NCBI RefSeq assembly: GCF_016526145.1 | Contig: NZ_JADDUE010000001.1 | Location: forward strand, 372,001-436,000 | DNA from: Saccharopolyspora galaxeae | GTDB taxonomy: Bacteria; Actinomycetota; Actinomycetes; Mycobacteriales; Pseudonocardiaceae | Length of the DNA: 64,000 nucleotides | Reading direction: 5' to 3' | In this document: piece after piece, positions 1-9,365 of the stretch | How positions within the stretch are numbered: position 1 is the first letter of the stretch | Layout of the letters: each line of letters starts with the position of its first letter | Program-made: the position numbers and the translations under genes | Notes under the pieces: generated by a model | What the model saw: only the letters and a program-made list of their open reading frames with translations | What the model was told of the DNA's origin: nothing | Databases searched by the model: none

Positions 1-1
1 C

Positions 2-418
2 GCGGTTCGGTTGCAGCGACAGGAAATCCTGAACCGGTCCCGGCCACCTCAGCTGACGGTCATCGTCGGTGAGTTCGCGCTGCGCGAGCCGATCGGCGGC
101 GTCGAGGTTCTTCGCGCCCAGCTGGACCAGCTGATCAGTGCCGCGGAGCGCGAACGTATCTCGGTCCGGGTACTCGAGTCCGGCTCCGAGGTCTTGCACG
201 CGGGGCATCTCGGCGAGTTCATGTTGTTCGACTACGACGACAAGGCTCGGCCGTTGGTGCATGTCGAGGGCTACTTCACTGCGTCTTCGACCAGCAACGC
301 GAAGGTCATCGCGACCTACCAGGGCGCTGTTGACGACCTGCTGAACAGGGCTCTGGGCCGTGATGAGTCAGTACAGTTCATCAAGGCACTGCACAACGAA
401 TCGGGGTCGTTGAGATGA
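2..418 (+). CDS. XRE-family regulator, DUF5753 C-terminal part (5' truncated by window edge)
   Basis: The reading frame is open from the first bases and ends with TGA at 416-418, so only the C-terminal ~138 residues are visible. They match the DUF5753 domain that follows an XRE helix-turn-helix in actinomycete regulators. Visible stretches are TVIVGEFALREPIGG, LDQLISAAERERISVRVLE and a C-terminal LLNRALGRDESVQFI. The DNA-binding N-terminus lies outside the window. The stop overlaps the next start as ATGA, so this gene and the DUF397 gene are translationally coupled, which is the usual arrangement for this pair. Such pairs (WhiJ/BldB-like) are associated with developmental or antibiotic regulation in Streptomyces; the role here is unknown. 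Confidence 0.85.
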   Translation, partial: AVRLQRQEILNRSRPPQLTVIVGEFALREPIGGVEVLRAQLDQLISAAERERISVRVLESGSEVLHAGHLGEFMLFDYDDKARPLVHVEGYFTASSTSNAKVIATYQGAVDDLLNRALGRDESVQFIKALHNESGSLR

Positions 419-618
419 CTGCGTTAGATGCACTGACATCCGGCTGGAGGAAGTCCAGCCACTCGGGACCGCACACCGCCTGCGTCGAAGTCGCGCCCAC
501 CGCCACGGGGACCGCGGTCCGCGACTCGAAGTTCCCGGCCTCGGGCCACTTTGCCGTCGACCGTCCACAGTGGTCCGATTTCCTCGGGGCGATCAAGCGC
601 GGCGACTTCGACCGCTGA
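415..618 (+). CDS. DUF397 domain-containing small protein
   Basis: This 67-residue protein is the typical size for DUF397. It has the family layout: an N-terminal W-RKSSHSG (WRKSSHSGPHTACVEVA), a central AVRDSKFP and a C-terminal W-DFLGAIKRGDFDR. DUF397 proteins are nearly always encoded beside an XRE/DUF5753 regulator and probably act as its partner or antagonist, but the molecular function is not established. The ATG at 415 overlaps the upstream stop (ATGA), indicating coupling. A hairpin just downstream separates it from the convergent leuA gene. Confidence 0.88.
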   Translation: MTALDALTSGWRKSSHSGPHTACVEVAPTATGTAVRDSKFPASGHFAVDRPQWSDFLGAIKRGDFDR

Positions 619-638
619 CCGGCCCAGCCGGACCGGCG

Positions 639-676
639 GGAGTCGCGCCCGCGCAGGGGAACGCGGGCGCGAACTC
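639..676. terminator. Bidirectional hairpin between DUF397 gene and leuA
   Basis: GGAGT-c-GCGCCCGCG (639-653) pairs with CGCGGGCGC-ga-ACTCC (662-677 region) around a short loop. It lies between the convergent stop codons at 618 and 687. There is no clear T-tract, as is common in high-GC actinobacteria. Confidence 0.55.
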
Positions 677-686
677 CGCTGGACGG

Positions 687-2549
<1,863 letters not shown>

Positions 2550-2564
<15 letters not shown>

Positions 2565-2642
2565 GCGGCGAAGCAGGAGAACGCGAGCCACGACGGCCAG
2601 GTTAACCGCGAGGTCCGCCCGCGATGCAACCAGGTATCCCAC
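2550..2642 (-). CDS. Putative leuA leader peptide (start uncertain)
   Basis: Read on the minus strand, a short frame ends in ARVLLLRRRDGV followed by TGA at 2552-2550, 75 bases before leuA. The run of three leucine codons (CTC CTG CTT) followed by three CGC codons is what a leucine-sensing leader peptide should look like. The Arg-Asp-Gly codons lie in the 5' arm of a hairpin. Actinobacterial leuA genes are known to be candidates for this kind of attenuation. The start is unclear: GTG at 2642 gives 30 residues, and a nearer in-frame GTG gives 13. No Shine-Dalgarno is obvious for either. Confidence 0.55.
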
Positions 2643-2723
2643 ATGTTGAGCGAACCGCTGCGCAGCGCGGCGCTGCGGCGATCGGGGGATCGGGGGCTGG
2701 CGGCGGCGGGCAGACTGAAGATC

Positions 2724-3005
2724 ATGGCTGCGAAGAAGAAGGGATCCGGGATCGGCACGCTGATCACCGGTGTGGGATTCGTGTTCGCCGTGATCTTGGT
2801 GCTGCACATCATCTCGGTGCTGTTCAAGATCCCCGCCGAGAACGGGTTCATCGACTCGGTGCACCAAGCCGCCGAGCCGCTCGCGCTGTTCTTCCCGGGG
2901 CTGGTGCAAACCGGGAACTCGCAGCTGCAGGTGCTGGTCGACTACGGCCTCGCCGCCGGGTTCTGGGTCCTCGTGACCAGCCTGCTGGCCCGCGCTTTCG
3001 GCTGA
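2724..3005 (+). CDS. Small two-helix membrane protein, paralogue A
   Basis: This 93-residue protein starts MAAKKKGSG. It has a first transmembrane helix at about residues 12-34 (GTLITGVGFVFAVILVLHII), a soluble loop and a second helix at the C-terminus (VLVDYGLAAGFWVLVTSLLARAFG). It shares the pattern LALFFPGL...Q-QVLVDYGLAA-FW-L-TSL-ARAF with the next gene, so the two are tandem paralogues. The ATG at 2724 was chosen because the frame upstream is only antisense to leuA. No function is known to me. Divergent from leuA across the leader region. Confidence 0.75.
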   Translation: MAAKKKGSGIGTLITGVGFVFAVILVLHIISVLFKIPAENGFIDSVHQAAEPLALFFPGLVQTGNSQLQVLVDYGLAAGFWVLVTSLLARAFG

Positions 3006-3179
3006 GCGCCGAATGCGGCCGACGATGCTTCACGAACGATTCGGCCGATGGGGCGCAGAGCTTCCCTGCGCGGGGCAACCTCGAGGCTTCCCGAGCGACT
3101 GGGTCCGGGCCCGCGTGCTGCGGGCCCGGCCGCCTACCGGTTGGTAGCTTTCTGTGTGGCCGCGTGCCACACTTCCGGC

Positions 3180-3566
3180 ATGTCGGAGAACGTCGGTGGA
3201 GTGACCACCGGTGATCAGGACGGCGACCGGCCCAACGGAGGGCGACGACGGCTGCGGCAGTCGTACGACTGGGCGAAGGCTCGGGCGCGCGTCGTCGGTG
3301 TGCTGTCCGCAGTGGCCCGCTGGGTCGGGACGCTGATCGCGCTGCTGCTGGTGCTGCGAGTCGTGTTCACCCTCGGTGGTGCCAACCCGGACAACGGCAT
3401 CACGCGGTTCATCACGGAATGGTCCGATCCGCTCGCGCTCGGATTCTCCGACCTGTTCACGCCGGCCGATCCGCAGCTCGCGGTATTGGTGAACTACGGG
3501 ATCGCCGCGCTGTTCTGGCTGTTCATCACGTCCATCGCGGTGCGGATCATCAACGCCTTCGCTTGA
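3180..3566 (+). CDS. Small two-helix membrane protein, paralogue B
   Basis: This 128-residue protein has a charged N-terminus (GDQDGDRPNGGRRRLRQ) and a helix at about residues 40-64 (VARWVGTLIALLLVLRVVFTL). A loop ITEWSDPLALGFSDLFTPADPQ and a final helix (VLVNYGIAALFWLFITSIAVRIINAF) follow. The second half matches the upstream paralogue. The ATG at 3180 follows a spaced purine stretch. The conserved aspartate/proline loop between the helices suggests a common fold, but no catalytic motif is visible. Confidence 0.72.
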   Translation: MSENVGGVTTGDQDGDRPNGGRRRLRQSYDWAKARARVVGVLSAVARWVGTLIALLLVLRVVFTLGGANPDNGITRFITEWSDPLALGFSDLFTPADPQLAVLVNYGIAALFWLFITSIAVRIINAFA

Positions 3567-3579
3567 CCCCAACCGGTGA

Positions 3580-3604
3580 TGTGACGCACCGCAACGTGTG
3601 ACGC
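3580..3604 (+). promoter_or_regulatory. Direct repeat TGTGACGC, possible regulator site upstream of FUSC gene
   Basis: TGTGACGC occurs at 3580-3587 and again at 3597-3604, 17 bases apart, the second followed by TTGCACA. It lies about 100 bases upstream of the FUSC-type gene. The half-site TGTGA is the core of Crp/GlxR sites, and a Crp gene is present in this window. The second half-site is poor, so this is only a candidate. Confidence 0.25.
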
Positions 3605-3703
3605 TTGCACATCGCAGTTCTGCTTGCCACGCAGCGGCGTGACAATGCACGAACCCAGCCGCTCGGCGTGGAGCGCGCCAGTCCCACCAGGGAAGGGATG
3701 TGC

Positions 3704-5593
3704 GTGACACAGAGCGATGCGATTCCCACCGCGACCCGGAATTCCCGCGCGCCGCTGCCCGCGTGGCTGATCCGGATGCTGCGTCCCGCGCCGCTGCCGC
3801 TGGACTGGACCCGGATCGTCGCGGCCGCCGTCGGCATCGGCGGGCCCGCGGTGGTCGGCATCGCGGTGCAGCGGATGGAGCCGGCCGTGCTGGTGTCGGT
3901 CGGGGCGTTGTGCGTCAGCTTCTCGGACCTCACCGGTTCCTACCGATATCGCACGAAGCGGGTCGGGCTGACCGTGCTCACCGGCGGTTTCGGGTTCGCA
4001 GCGGGGGTGCTCGCGCCGGGGCCGGTGTGGTCGGCGGTCGTGGTGGTCGCGGTGTCGATCCCGTCGGTGCTCTCCAGCCGGGTCAACGACCTGTGCGCGG
4101 CGGCGGGCGCGCAGATGCTGACGTTCTGCGTGGTGGCGACCGGCCACGTCTCGACGGGGATGCCCCCGAACGAGCAGATCGCCTGGTTCGTCACCGGTGA
4201 GTTGCTGCTGCTGGCGATGGTCGCGGCCACCTGGCCGTTCCGGCGCACCGCGCCCGCGCGCGCCGCGGTCGCGCGGGTCTTCGACGCGCTGCTGCGGTTG
4301 TTCGACGCGGCGGGCACCGGCGCCGCGATCGGCGCGCGGCAGAACCTCACGAAAGCGCTCAACGGAGCGCACGACATCCTGCTCGGCGGCGCATCGGTTT
4401 CCCGCAGCCGGGTGCACGACCGGCTGTACGTGATCCTGGCCCGGGCGACGCCGGTGGTCGAGGCGTCGGTCGCGCTGGCGCACTCGGGGAGCAGGCCGTC
4501 CGGCGAGGCGCTCGCGGCGCTGCGCAGCATCGCCTCGTGCGTCCGAAGTGGACAAGCGTTGCCGCGGTACCGCCCGGCGCCGAGTGGTTCGGTGGTGGAA
4601 CACGCGCTGGACCAGGGCATCGCCGACCTCATCGATGCGTGGCTGCGCGTGAAGAGCGCCGACGAGCCGGTGTTCCAGGAACGGCTCGGCCCGCGTGAAC
4701 ACTTCCGGCTCTGGCGCAGCAACATCAGCATCGGGCGCACCGGGTGGCTGCTGGCGGTGCGGATGGTGCTGTGCCTGGCCGTCGCCGAAGGCGTCGGGCT
4801 GGCGCTGAACTTCGAGCAGTCCTACTGGATCGCGATGACCGTCGCGCTGGTGCTCAAACCGAACTCCGGCTCGGTGTTCGCCCGCACCGTGCTGCGCGGA
4901 TTCGGCACCGTGGTGGGAGTTCTGATCGCCAGCGTGCTGCTGGCCGTCATACCCGCCGGGTGGCCGCTGGCGGTGATCACGGTGCTGCTCGCTGCGTTCG
5001 TGCCGGAAGCGCTCAGCAGGCACTACGGGATGTTCACCATGGTCGTGACGATCGTGGTGCTGGTGCAGATGCACCAGAGCGAGCTGTTCATGGACCAGCT
5101 GCCGGTCGTGCGGCTGGTGGACTCGCTGCTCGGCTGCGGGATCGTGCTGCTCATCGGCTATCTCATGTGGCCGCCGGGGCGCAGCCCAGCGCTGGCGGGC
5201 AGGCTCGCGGACGCGGTGGAGACGGTCTCGGAGTACGTGTCGCGGGCACTCGCCGGCCGCGAGCAGGGCCGCTCGACGCTGCGGCGGCGCACCTACCGCG
5301 AACTGTCGGACCTGCGCGCGACGCTGCAGCAACAACTCATGGAACCGGCTTCCATCGGGCGTAACGCCGAAGTGTGGTGGCCGTCGATCATCCTGCTGGA
5401 ACGCCTCGTGGACGCCGCGACCGGGCGTGCGCTGCTGATCGAACGCGGCGATGACGACCTGCGGCTCGAACACACCCAGCGTTTGGTATCCACAATGCGC
5501 ACCGCTGCCCGACAACTCCGGATTCAGCCGGATGCGCCCGCGCACACCCTGCGGAATCGGCTCACGGACGTCTACACCGAGGTAGTTTCCTGA
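3704..5593 (+). CDS. FUSC/aromatic-acid-exporter-like membrane protein
   Basis: About 629 residues with two hydrophobic clusters: four to six helices in residues 35-175, then a soluble region, then a second cluster at about 345-500 (AVRMVLCLAVAEGVGLALNF, SVLLAVIPAGWPLAVITVLL, GCGIVLLIGYLMW). A cytosolic helical tail follows. This duplicated arrangement is that of the FUSC family (fusaric acid resistance/AaeB/YccS-like), which export aromatic acids or are of unknown transport role. GTG at 3704 is preferred over ATG at 3698 because GGAAGGG lies six bases upstream of the GTG but directly abuts the ATG. No membrane-fusion partner gene is adjacent, as usual in monoderms. Confidence 0.82.
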   Translation: MTQSDAIPTATRNSRAPLPAWLIRMLRPAPLPLDWTRIVAAAVGIGGPAVVGIAVQRMEPAVLVSVGALCVSFSDLTGSYRYRTKRVGLTVLTGGFGFAAGVLAPGPVWSAVVVVAVSIPSVLSSRVNDLCAAAGAQMLTFCVVATGHVSTGMPPNEQIAWFVTGELLLLAMVAATWPFRRTAPARAAVARVFDALLRLFDAAGTGAAIGARQNLTKALNGAHDILLGGASVSRSRVHDRLYVILARATPVVEASVALAHSGSRPSGEALAALRSIASCVRSGQALPRYRPAPSGSVVEHALDQGIADLIDAWLRVKSADEPVFQERLGPREHFRLWRSNISIGRTGWLLAVRMVLCLAVAEGVGLALNFEQSYWIAMTVALVLKPNSGSVFARTVLRGFGTVVGVLIASVLLAVIPAGWPLAVITVLLAAFVPEALSRHYGMFTMVVTIVVLVQMHQSELFMDQLPVVRLVDSLLGCGIVLLIGYLMWPPGRSPALAGRLADAVETVSEYVSRALAGREQGRSTLRRRTYRELSDLRATLQQQLMEPASIGRNAEVWWPSIILLERLVDAATGRALLIERGDDDLRLEHTQRLVSTMRTAARQLRIQPDAPAHTLRNRLTDVYTEVVS

Positions 5594-5739
5594 ACCGCGC
5601 CGAATCCCGAAGCGTCCACAGTGGAACGCGAATGCGGGGTTTCCCTACAAGCCGGTTCTGCGCGGGACGGCTTGGCCGGGCCCGCAGTAGGTTGTTGATC
5701 AACGCGGAACGACCGCGAGGAATAGAGCGAGGAGAAATC

Positions 5740-5898
5740 ATGCGGCTCAAGAGTCTTACCCGTAGTGCAGTGGTGCTGGTGGCGGGCGCCGTGCTCGGCC
5801 TCAGCGGTGCCGGGATCGCTACGGCGGACGGGAGCCGTCCAGGCGACTACTACCCCATTGTTGAGGCTCCGCAGCACCCGTCGCAGTCGCAGCAGTAG
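5740..5898 (+). CDS. Small secreted peptide (52 residues)
   Basis: The ATG is preceded by GAGGAGAAATC, a strong ribosome-binding site. The protein has a classic signal peptide: KSLTR, then a hydrophobic core VVLVAGAVLGLSGAG, then ATA-DG as the likely cleavage site at about residue 30. The mature product would be only ~23 residues (starting DGSRPGDYYPIVEAPQHP), rich in Pro, Gln and Ser, without cysteine. It stands alone between the FUSC gene and the convergent kynureninase-like gene. No family recognised. Confidence 0.65.
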   Translation: MRLKSLTRSAVVLVAGAVLGLSGAGIATADGSRPGDYYPIVEAPQHPSQSQQ

Positions 5899-6042
5899 CC
5901 TCTGCTGACGGTGGCTTTCCCGGTGCACAAAGCTCGGACGCATCGTCAAGCGCGAGTCCGACGGTGCAGCCGCACTTTCCGCCGCCTGGCCAGGTGAATG
6001 CCGGTAGGTCTTACGGGGTCGCCCGGTGCCCGGGCCAGTCAG

Positions 6043-7164
6043 CTAAGCAGGCAGTTGCCGGACGATCTCGTGGAAGTGGGCCGCGGCCTCGCTGACATCG
6101 GTGTAGCGCAGCCACAGCGGGGCGAAGCCGAACCGCAGCTTGCACGGTTCGGGGACGTCGACGACCACGCCACGGCCGAGCAGTGCCTGCGCCACCTGGT
6201 GCGCGTGCCGGTGCCGCACGCAGACGTGCGGTCCGCGGCGGAGCCCTTCCGGGATCGGCACCGGATCCGCACCGGGCGCATCGGCCAGGCAGCGCAGGAA
6301 GAACTCGGCCAATCCGGCCGCTTTCGCCTCCAACGCGGCGGGTGCGGCACCGGTGAGCGCGGAAAGACCGGAACGCAGCTCCGAGAGCGCCAGCGTCGAC
6401 GGTGCGCCGGGGAACGCGTCAGCGCCTGCCGCCTCTTCGTGCCTGTCCCGCGCGAGGTACGAGAACCCCGGCGCGCCGGAGCCGCCGCCGAGGTAGCGGT
6501 GGCCGCAGCCGATCGCGAAGTCGGCGCCCCACGAGCCCAGGTCGATCAGCATCGCGCCCGCCGAATGGCTCAGGTCCCACAGCGTCAGCGCGCCGTGCCG
6601 GTGCGCCAGCTCGGTGATCGCGGTCGCGTCCCGGACCGCCCCCGATTCCGGGTCGACGTGCGACAGCGCCAGCACCGCCACCCGTTCGTCGAGCAGCTCC
6701 GGCAGGTCGTGCAGCTCGTCGAACAGCCGCAGCTCGCAGCCGGCGATGTCGGCGGCCGAACGGGCCAAGTAGTGGTCGGTGGCGAAGCAAAACTTGCCGA
6801 CTGCCAGCACCGGTCTGCCCGGCCGCATCCCGGCAGCCCGCAGCAGTGCGCTGAACAGGTTCATCGAGGCGGATTCGGCGACGGCCACCTCCGATGGCAG
6901 CGCGCCGATCAGCGGTGCGATGCTCGCGGCGGCCAGCCGGGCCTGCTTGCGGCGGCCGCCGTCGGTTCCCGCGCGGTGATCCCAGCGGTGCTCGACGAAC
7001 TCGCGCAGCTTCGCCGGAGTGGACCGGGTGCGCGGGCCGCTGCTGCCGTCCAATCGGATCCTCGTGGCGGGCAAGCCGTAGCGGGAGCGCAGCGGGGCCA
7101 GCTCGTCGGCGCGGTCGAGCGCCTCGGCGGCAGCTCTCGTGCTCGTCCACACGAGTGAAGTCAT
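6043..7164 (-). CDS. Kynureninase-like class V aminotransferase-fold protein lacking the PLP lysine
   Basis: This 373-residue protein matches kynureninase in length and motifs: SASMNLFSALLRA, FATDHYLARS, VDPESGAV and DLSHSAGAMLIDLGSWGADFAIGCG. Kynureninases then have a lysine that binds PLP (GCxYKYLNGG). Here the sequence reads GCGHRYLGGGSGAPGF, with arginine 223 encoded by CGC (6498-6496). None of the other lysines lies near the site. Kynureninase normally cleaves kynurenine to anthranilate, but this protein probably cannot form the usual internal aldimine. No tryptophan dioxygenase or kynurenine formamidase is nearby. It is the last gene of a minus-strand run after the nitroreductase (41-base gap). 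ATG at 7164 has a weak ribosome-binding site. Confidence 0.8.
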   Translation of the reverse strand: MTSLVWTSTRAAAEALDRADELAPLRSRYGLPATRIRLDGSSGPRTRSTPAKLREFVEHRWDHRAGTDGGRRKQARLAAASIAPLIGALPSEVAVAESASMNLFSALLRAAGMRPGRPVLAVGKFCFATDHYLARSAADIAGCELRLFDELHDLPELLDERVAVLALSHVDPESGAVRDATAITELAHRHGALTLWDLSHSAGAMLIDLGSWGADFAIGCGHRYLGGGSGAPGFSYLARDRHEEAAGADAFPGAPSTLALSELRSGLSALTGAAPAALEAKAAGLAEFFLRCLADAPGADPVPIPEGLRRGPHVCVRHRHAHQVAQALLGRGVVVDVPEPCKLRFGFAPLWLRYTDVSEAAAHFHEIVRQLPA

Positions 7165-7205
7165 ACCGCATTGATCGACGCTGCGTCACCGCTTCGGCGC
7201 GGATT

Positions 7206-7799
7206 TCAGTACCGGGGGCTTCCCCAACCGTCCGTGAAAACCAGCTCTGCCAAGGGTTTCCGGGTGCGCGGCGCCTGCTCCTTCTGCTGCAGCCGGTCCG
7301 GCAGCTCGTCCGCGTTGCCCGGCGCGCCCACCGCGATCGCGACCATCGGCTCGAAATCGCCGGGTACCGCGAACTCGGCCCGCGCGGCTTCGCGGTCGAA
7401 ACCGGCCATCTGGTGCGCCACCAAGCCTTCCGCGACCGCTTGCAGCACCAGGTTCTCGCTGGCCAGACCCAAGCCGTACGCGGCGTACGGCAGCGGCTCG
7501 CCGTCGTCGGCGACGGTCTGCGCGAGACCGATCGCCAGCGCTGCGGCCGAAGCCGCCCAGCCCCGGTTACCGCGCGAGAGGGTGCCGTGGATCCGGTCGA
7601 ACGTCGGCTCGCCCCGGCGTCCGGCCAGGTAGCGGGCCGGTTGGGTGTTGCCCCAGGACGGCGCCCAGCGCGCGGCTTCGAACAGCGCGGTGAACTGCGC
7701 TTCGGCCAGCTCGAAAGCCGGATCCAGCGCTCGCGGGCTCCACCGGGAGGCCAGCAACGGGTGCAGCGGAACCGAGGTCACCGCGTCCTTCTCGCCCAT
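7206..7799 (-). CDS. Nitroreductase-family flavoprotein
   Basis: About 197 residues. It shows the nitroreductase FMN-binding pattern: an N-terminal RWSPRALDP, AARWAPSWGNTQPARYL (contact with FMN phosphate), YAAYGLGLASENLVLQAVAEGLVAHQM and a C-terminal IAVGAPG. These enzymes use NAD(P)H to reduce nitro groups, quinones or other small electrophiles; the substrate cannot be told. ATG at 7799 is set by GCAGGAGGATTCC immediately upstream, better than the more upstream in-frame start. Only 16 bases separate it from the preceding PIG-V-like gene, so the three minus-strand genes probably form one operon. Confidence 0.88.
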   Translation of the reverse strand: MGEKDAVTSVPLHPLLASRWSPRALDPAFELAEAQFTALFEAARWAPSWGNTQPARYLAGRRGEPTFDRIHGTLSRGNRGWAASAAALAIGLAQTVADDGEPLPYAAYGLGLASENLVLQAVAEGLVAHQMAGFDREAARAEFAVPGDFEPMVAIAVGAPGNADELPDRLQQKEQAPRTRKPLAELVFTDGWGSPRY

Positions 7800-7815
7800 C
7801 GGAATCCTCCTGCGG

Positions 7816-9057
7816 TCAGATCGCGTACGGCCACGCCGTGAGTGAGTAAGCGCCGAACCACGCACCGAAGCACACGATCAGCGCGGCCGAGCACACCGCG
7901 GTCGTGCGGCGGCGGTGCGCCAAGCCCATCGCGACCGGGATCAGCAGCGGGAACGCGGGAAGCATCAACCGGACCTTGGAGTACATCAGGCCGTCCGAGC
8001 CCAAGTCCATCGCCAGCACCGCGAACGCGAACAGCACCAGCGGCCACGGCAACCGGTTCCGCACGCACAGCACCATCAGCACCAGCGCGGCCAGCACGAT
8101 CCAGACGGTGAACGTCTCCAGCACCGACTTGTCCTGCGACAACGCTTCCAGGGCGAACTTGCCGGTCGCCCAGCCGCCGTCGAACGCCGACGACCAGCCG
8201 CGCTGCTGCAGCTTGAAGTAGCCGTCCAGCGAGCCGGTCTGCAACGCCACCCAGCCCACGTAAGCCGCCAGCCCGGCCGGCGCGAGCAGCACCGCCAGCC
8301 ACGGCCGCCACGAGTCCCGGCGCTGGAAGATCGCCACCAGCGCGGCCAGCCCGACCACGCCGATCAGCGCGGCAGCGGTAGGCCGCACCAGCCCGGACGC
8401 CGCGCAGCACAACCCGGCCAGCGTCCAGTTCCGCTCCAGCACGCCGACCAGCGCCCACACCGAAAGCGCGCAGAACAGCGCCTCCGAGTAGGCCATCGAC
8501 AGGGTCACCGCCATCGGCGACGCGGCGAACAGCACCACCAGCAGCAGCCCCACGCCGTGCGAGCCGCTCACCAGGCGCCCGATCCGGACCAGTCCGTAAG
8601 CGGCGGCGATGCCGGTCAACAAGCTCACCGCGATGGCCGCGCCCTGCACGCCCACGCCGGGCAGCAGGTCGAGCAGCTGCACCAGCACCGGGTAGCCGGG
8701 GAAGAACGCCAGCGGCGTCTCGGGGGAGCGGTGCCCGTAACCGTCGACCATGCCCGGGTCGACGCCGCCGTAGCCGTGCGCGGCGATCTCCAGGTACCAC
8801 TCGCCGTCCCAGGACGAGAGGTTGTCCAGCAGCGACTCGCTGTTGGCCGCGGACATCAGCGCGAGCACCAGCAGCCCGAACAGGCGGATTGCGAGGTAAA
8901 CCACACCGGGTGCCAGGAAGGACCAGCGGCCGCCGGGGTGCGACAACTTCTCCAGAGCCTGCGCCCACCGGCCCGATACCCGCTGTTGCCGCTGGGTACG
9001 TGCCGCTTCCCCGGTCGGCGAGGGATCCGGCCCGACCGCTTCGGGAGTGGTGGACAA
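7816..9057 (-). CDS. PIG-V-like polytopic membrane glycosyltransferase
   Basis: 413 residues with about eight to ten hydrophobic helices. Just after the first helix is LSSWDGEWYLEIAAHGYGG, then PLAFFPGYPVLVQLL. This W-D-x-x-WYxxIA--GY...FFPxYP signature is that of GPI-mannosyltransferase II (PIG-V)-like and related GT-C enzymes of actinobacteria, which transfer sugars from lipid-linked donors on the outer membrane face. The bacterial acceptor is unknown. TTG at 9057 is chosen because GGAGG precedes it by a few bases. It is the first gene of a three-gene run and is divergent from lysC. Confidence 0.75.
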   Translation of the reverse strand: MSTTPEAVGPDPSPTGEAARTQRQQRVSGRWAQALEKLSHPGGRWSFLAPGVVYLAIRLFGLLVLALMSAANSESLLDNLSSWDGEWYLEIAAHGYGGVDPGMVDGYGHRSPETPLAFFPGYPVLVQLLDLLPGVGVQGAAIAVSLLTGIAAAYGLVRIGRLVSGSHGVGLLLVVLFAASPMAVTLSMAYSEALFCALSVWALVGVLERNWTLAGLCCAASGLVRPTAAALIGVVGLAALVAIFQRRDSWRPWLAVLLAPAGLAAYVGWVALQTGSLDGYFKLQQRGWSSAFDGGWATGKFALEALSQDKSVLETFTVWIVLAALVLMVLCVRNRLPWPLVLFAFAVLAMDLGSDGLMYSKVRLMLPAFPLLIPVAMGLAHRRRTTAVCSAALIVCFGAWFGAYSLTAWPYAI

Positions 9058-9365
9058 CCCGCTCCTCCGCCCTTGTCGACAAACCGGTTCGCCAGGCTAG
9101 TAGCCGGTCCGGGAGGTGGGGCCGGACGGTGCTGGTTCGGTAGGCTGGTGCAGCAGCGGAGCGACCCGTGAGCGGCCGCCCGACCGGACCGGTCGAAGCT
9201 GCTTCTCGCTGGTCGCGGGGCTCCCCGGTACGTCGCCGTCGGCGGCGGCACCGCGCTGGTGCTCTTCGTCCACCGGCGTCAGTGCGGGGGGCCACCCCGT
9301 GCCCGGGACGACCGCTTCCTGCGGGCACCCACACCCGAGGAACGGCGCGAGGAGGTTTGTTTCAC
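9058..9365 (+). promoter_or_regulatory. Intergenic leader region of lysC-asd
   Basis: About 300 bases between the divergent PIG-V-like gene and lysC. A possible -10 box TAGGCT is at 9141-9146, which would give a leader of about 210 bases; no good -35 is visible. GGAGG at 9351-9355 is the lysC ribosome-binding site. No riboswitch was recognised. Confidence 0.35.

Noticed and set aside
3494-5545. 683-residue minus-strand frame
   Set aside because: Antisense shadow of the FUSC gene; His/Arg/Gln-rich nonsense composition.
9168-9365. Upstream extension of lysC to give 487 residues
   Set aside because: The extra 66 residues are not like any aspartokinase. GTG at 9366 has a ribosome-binding site and gives the normal 421 residues.
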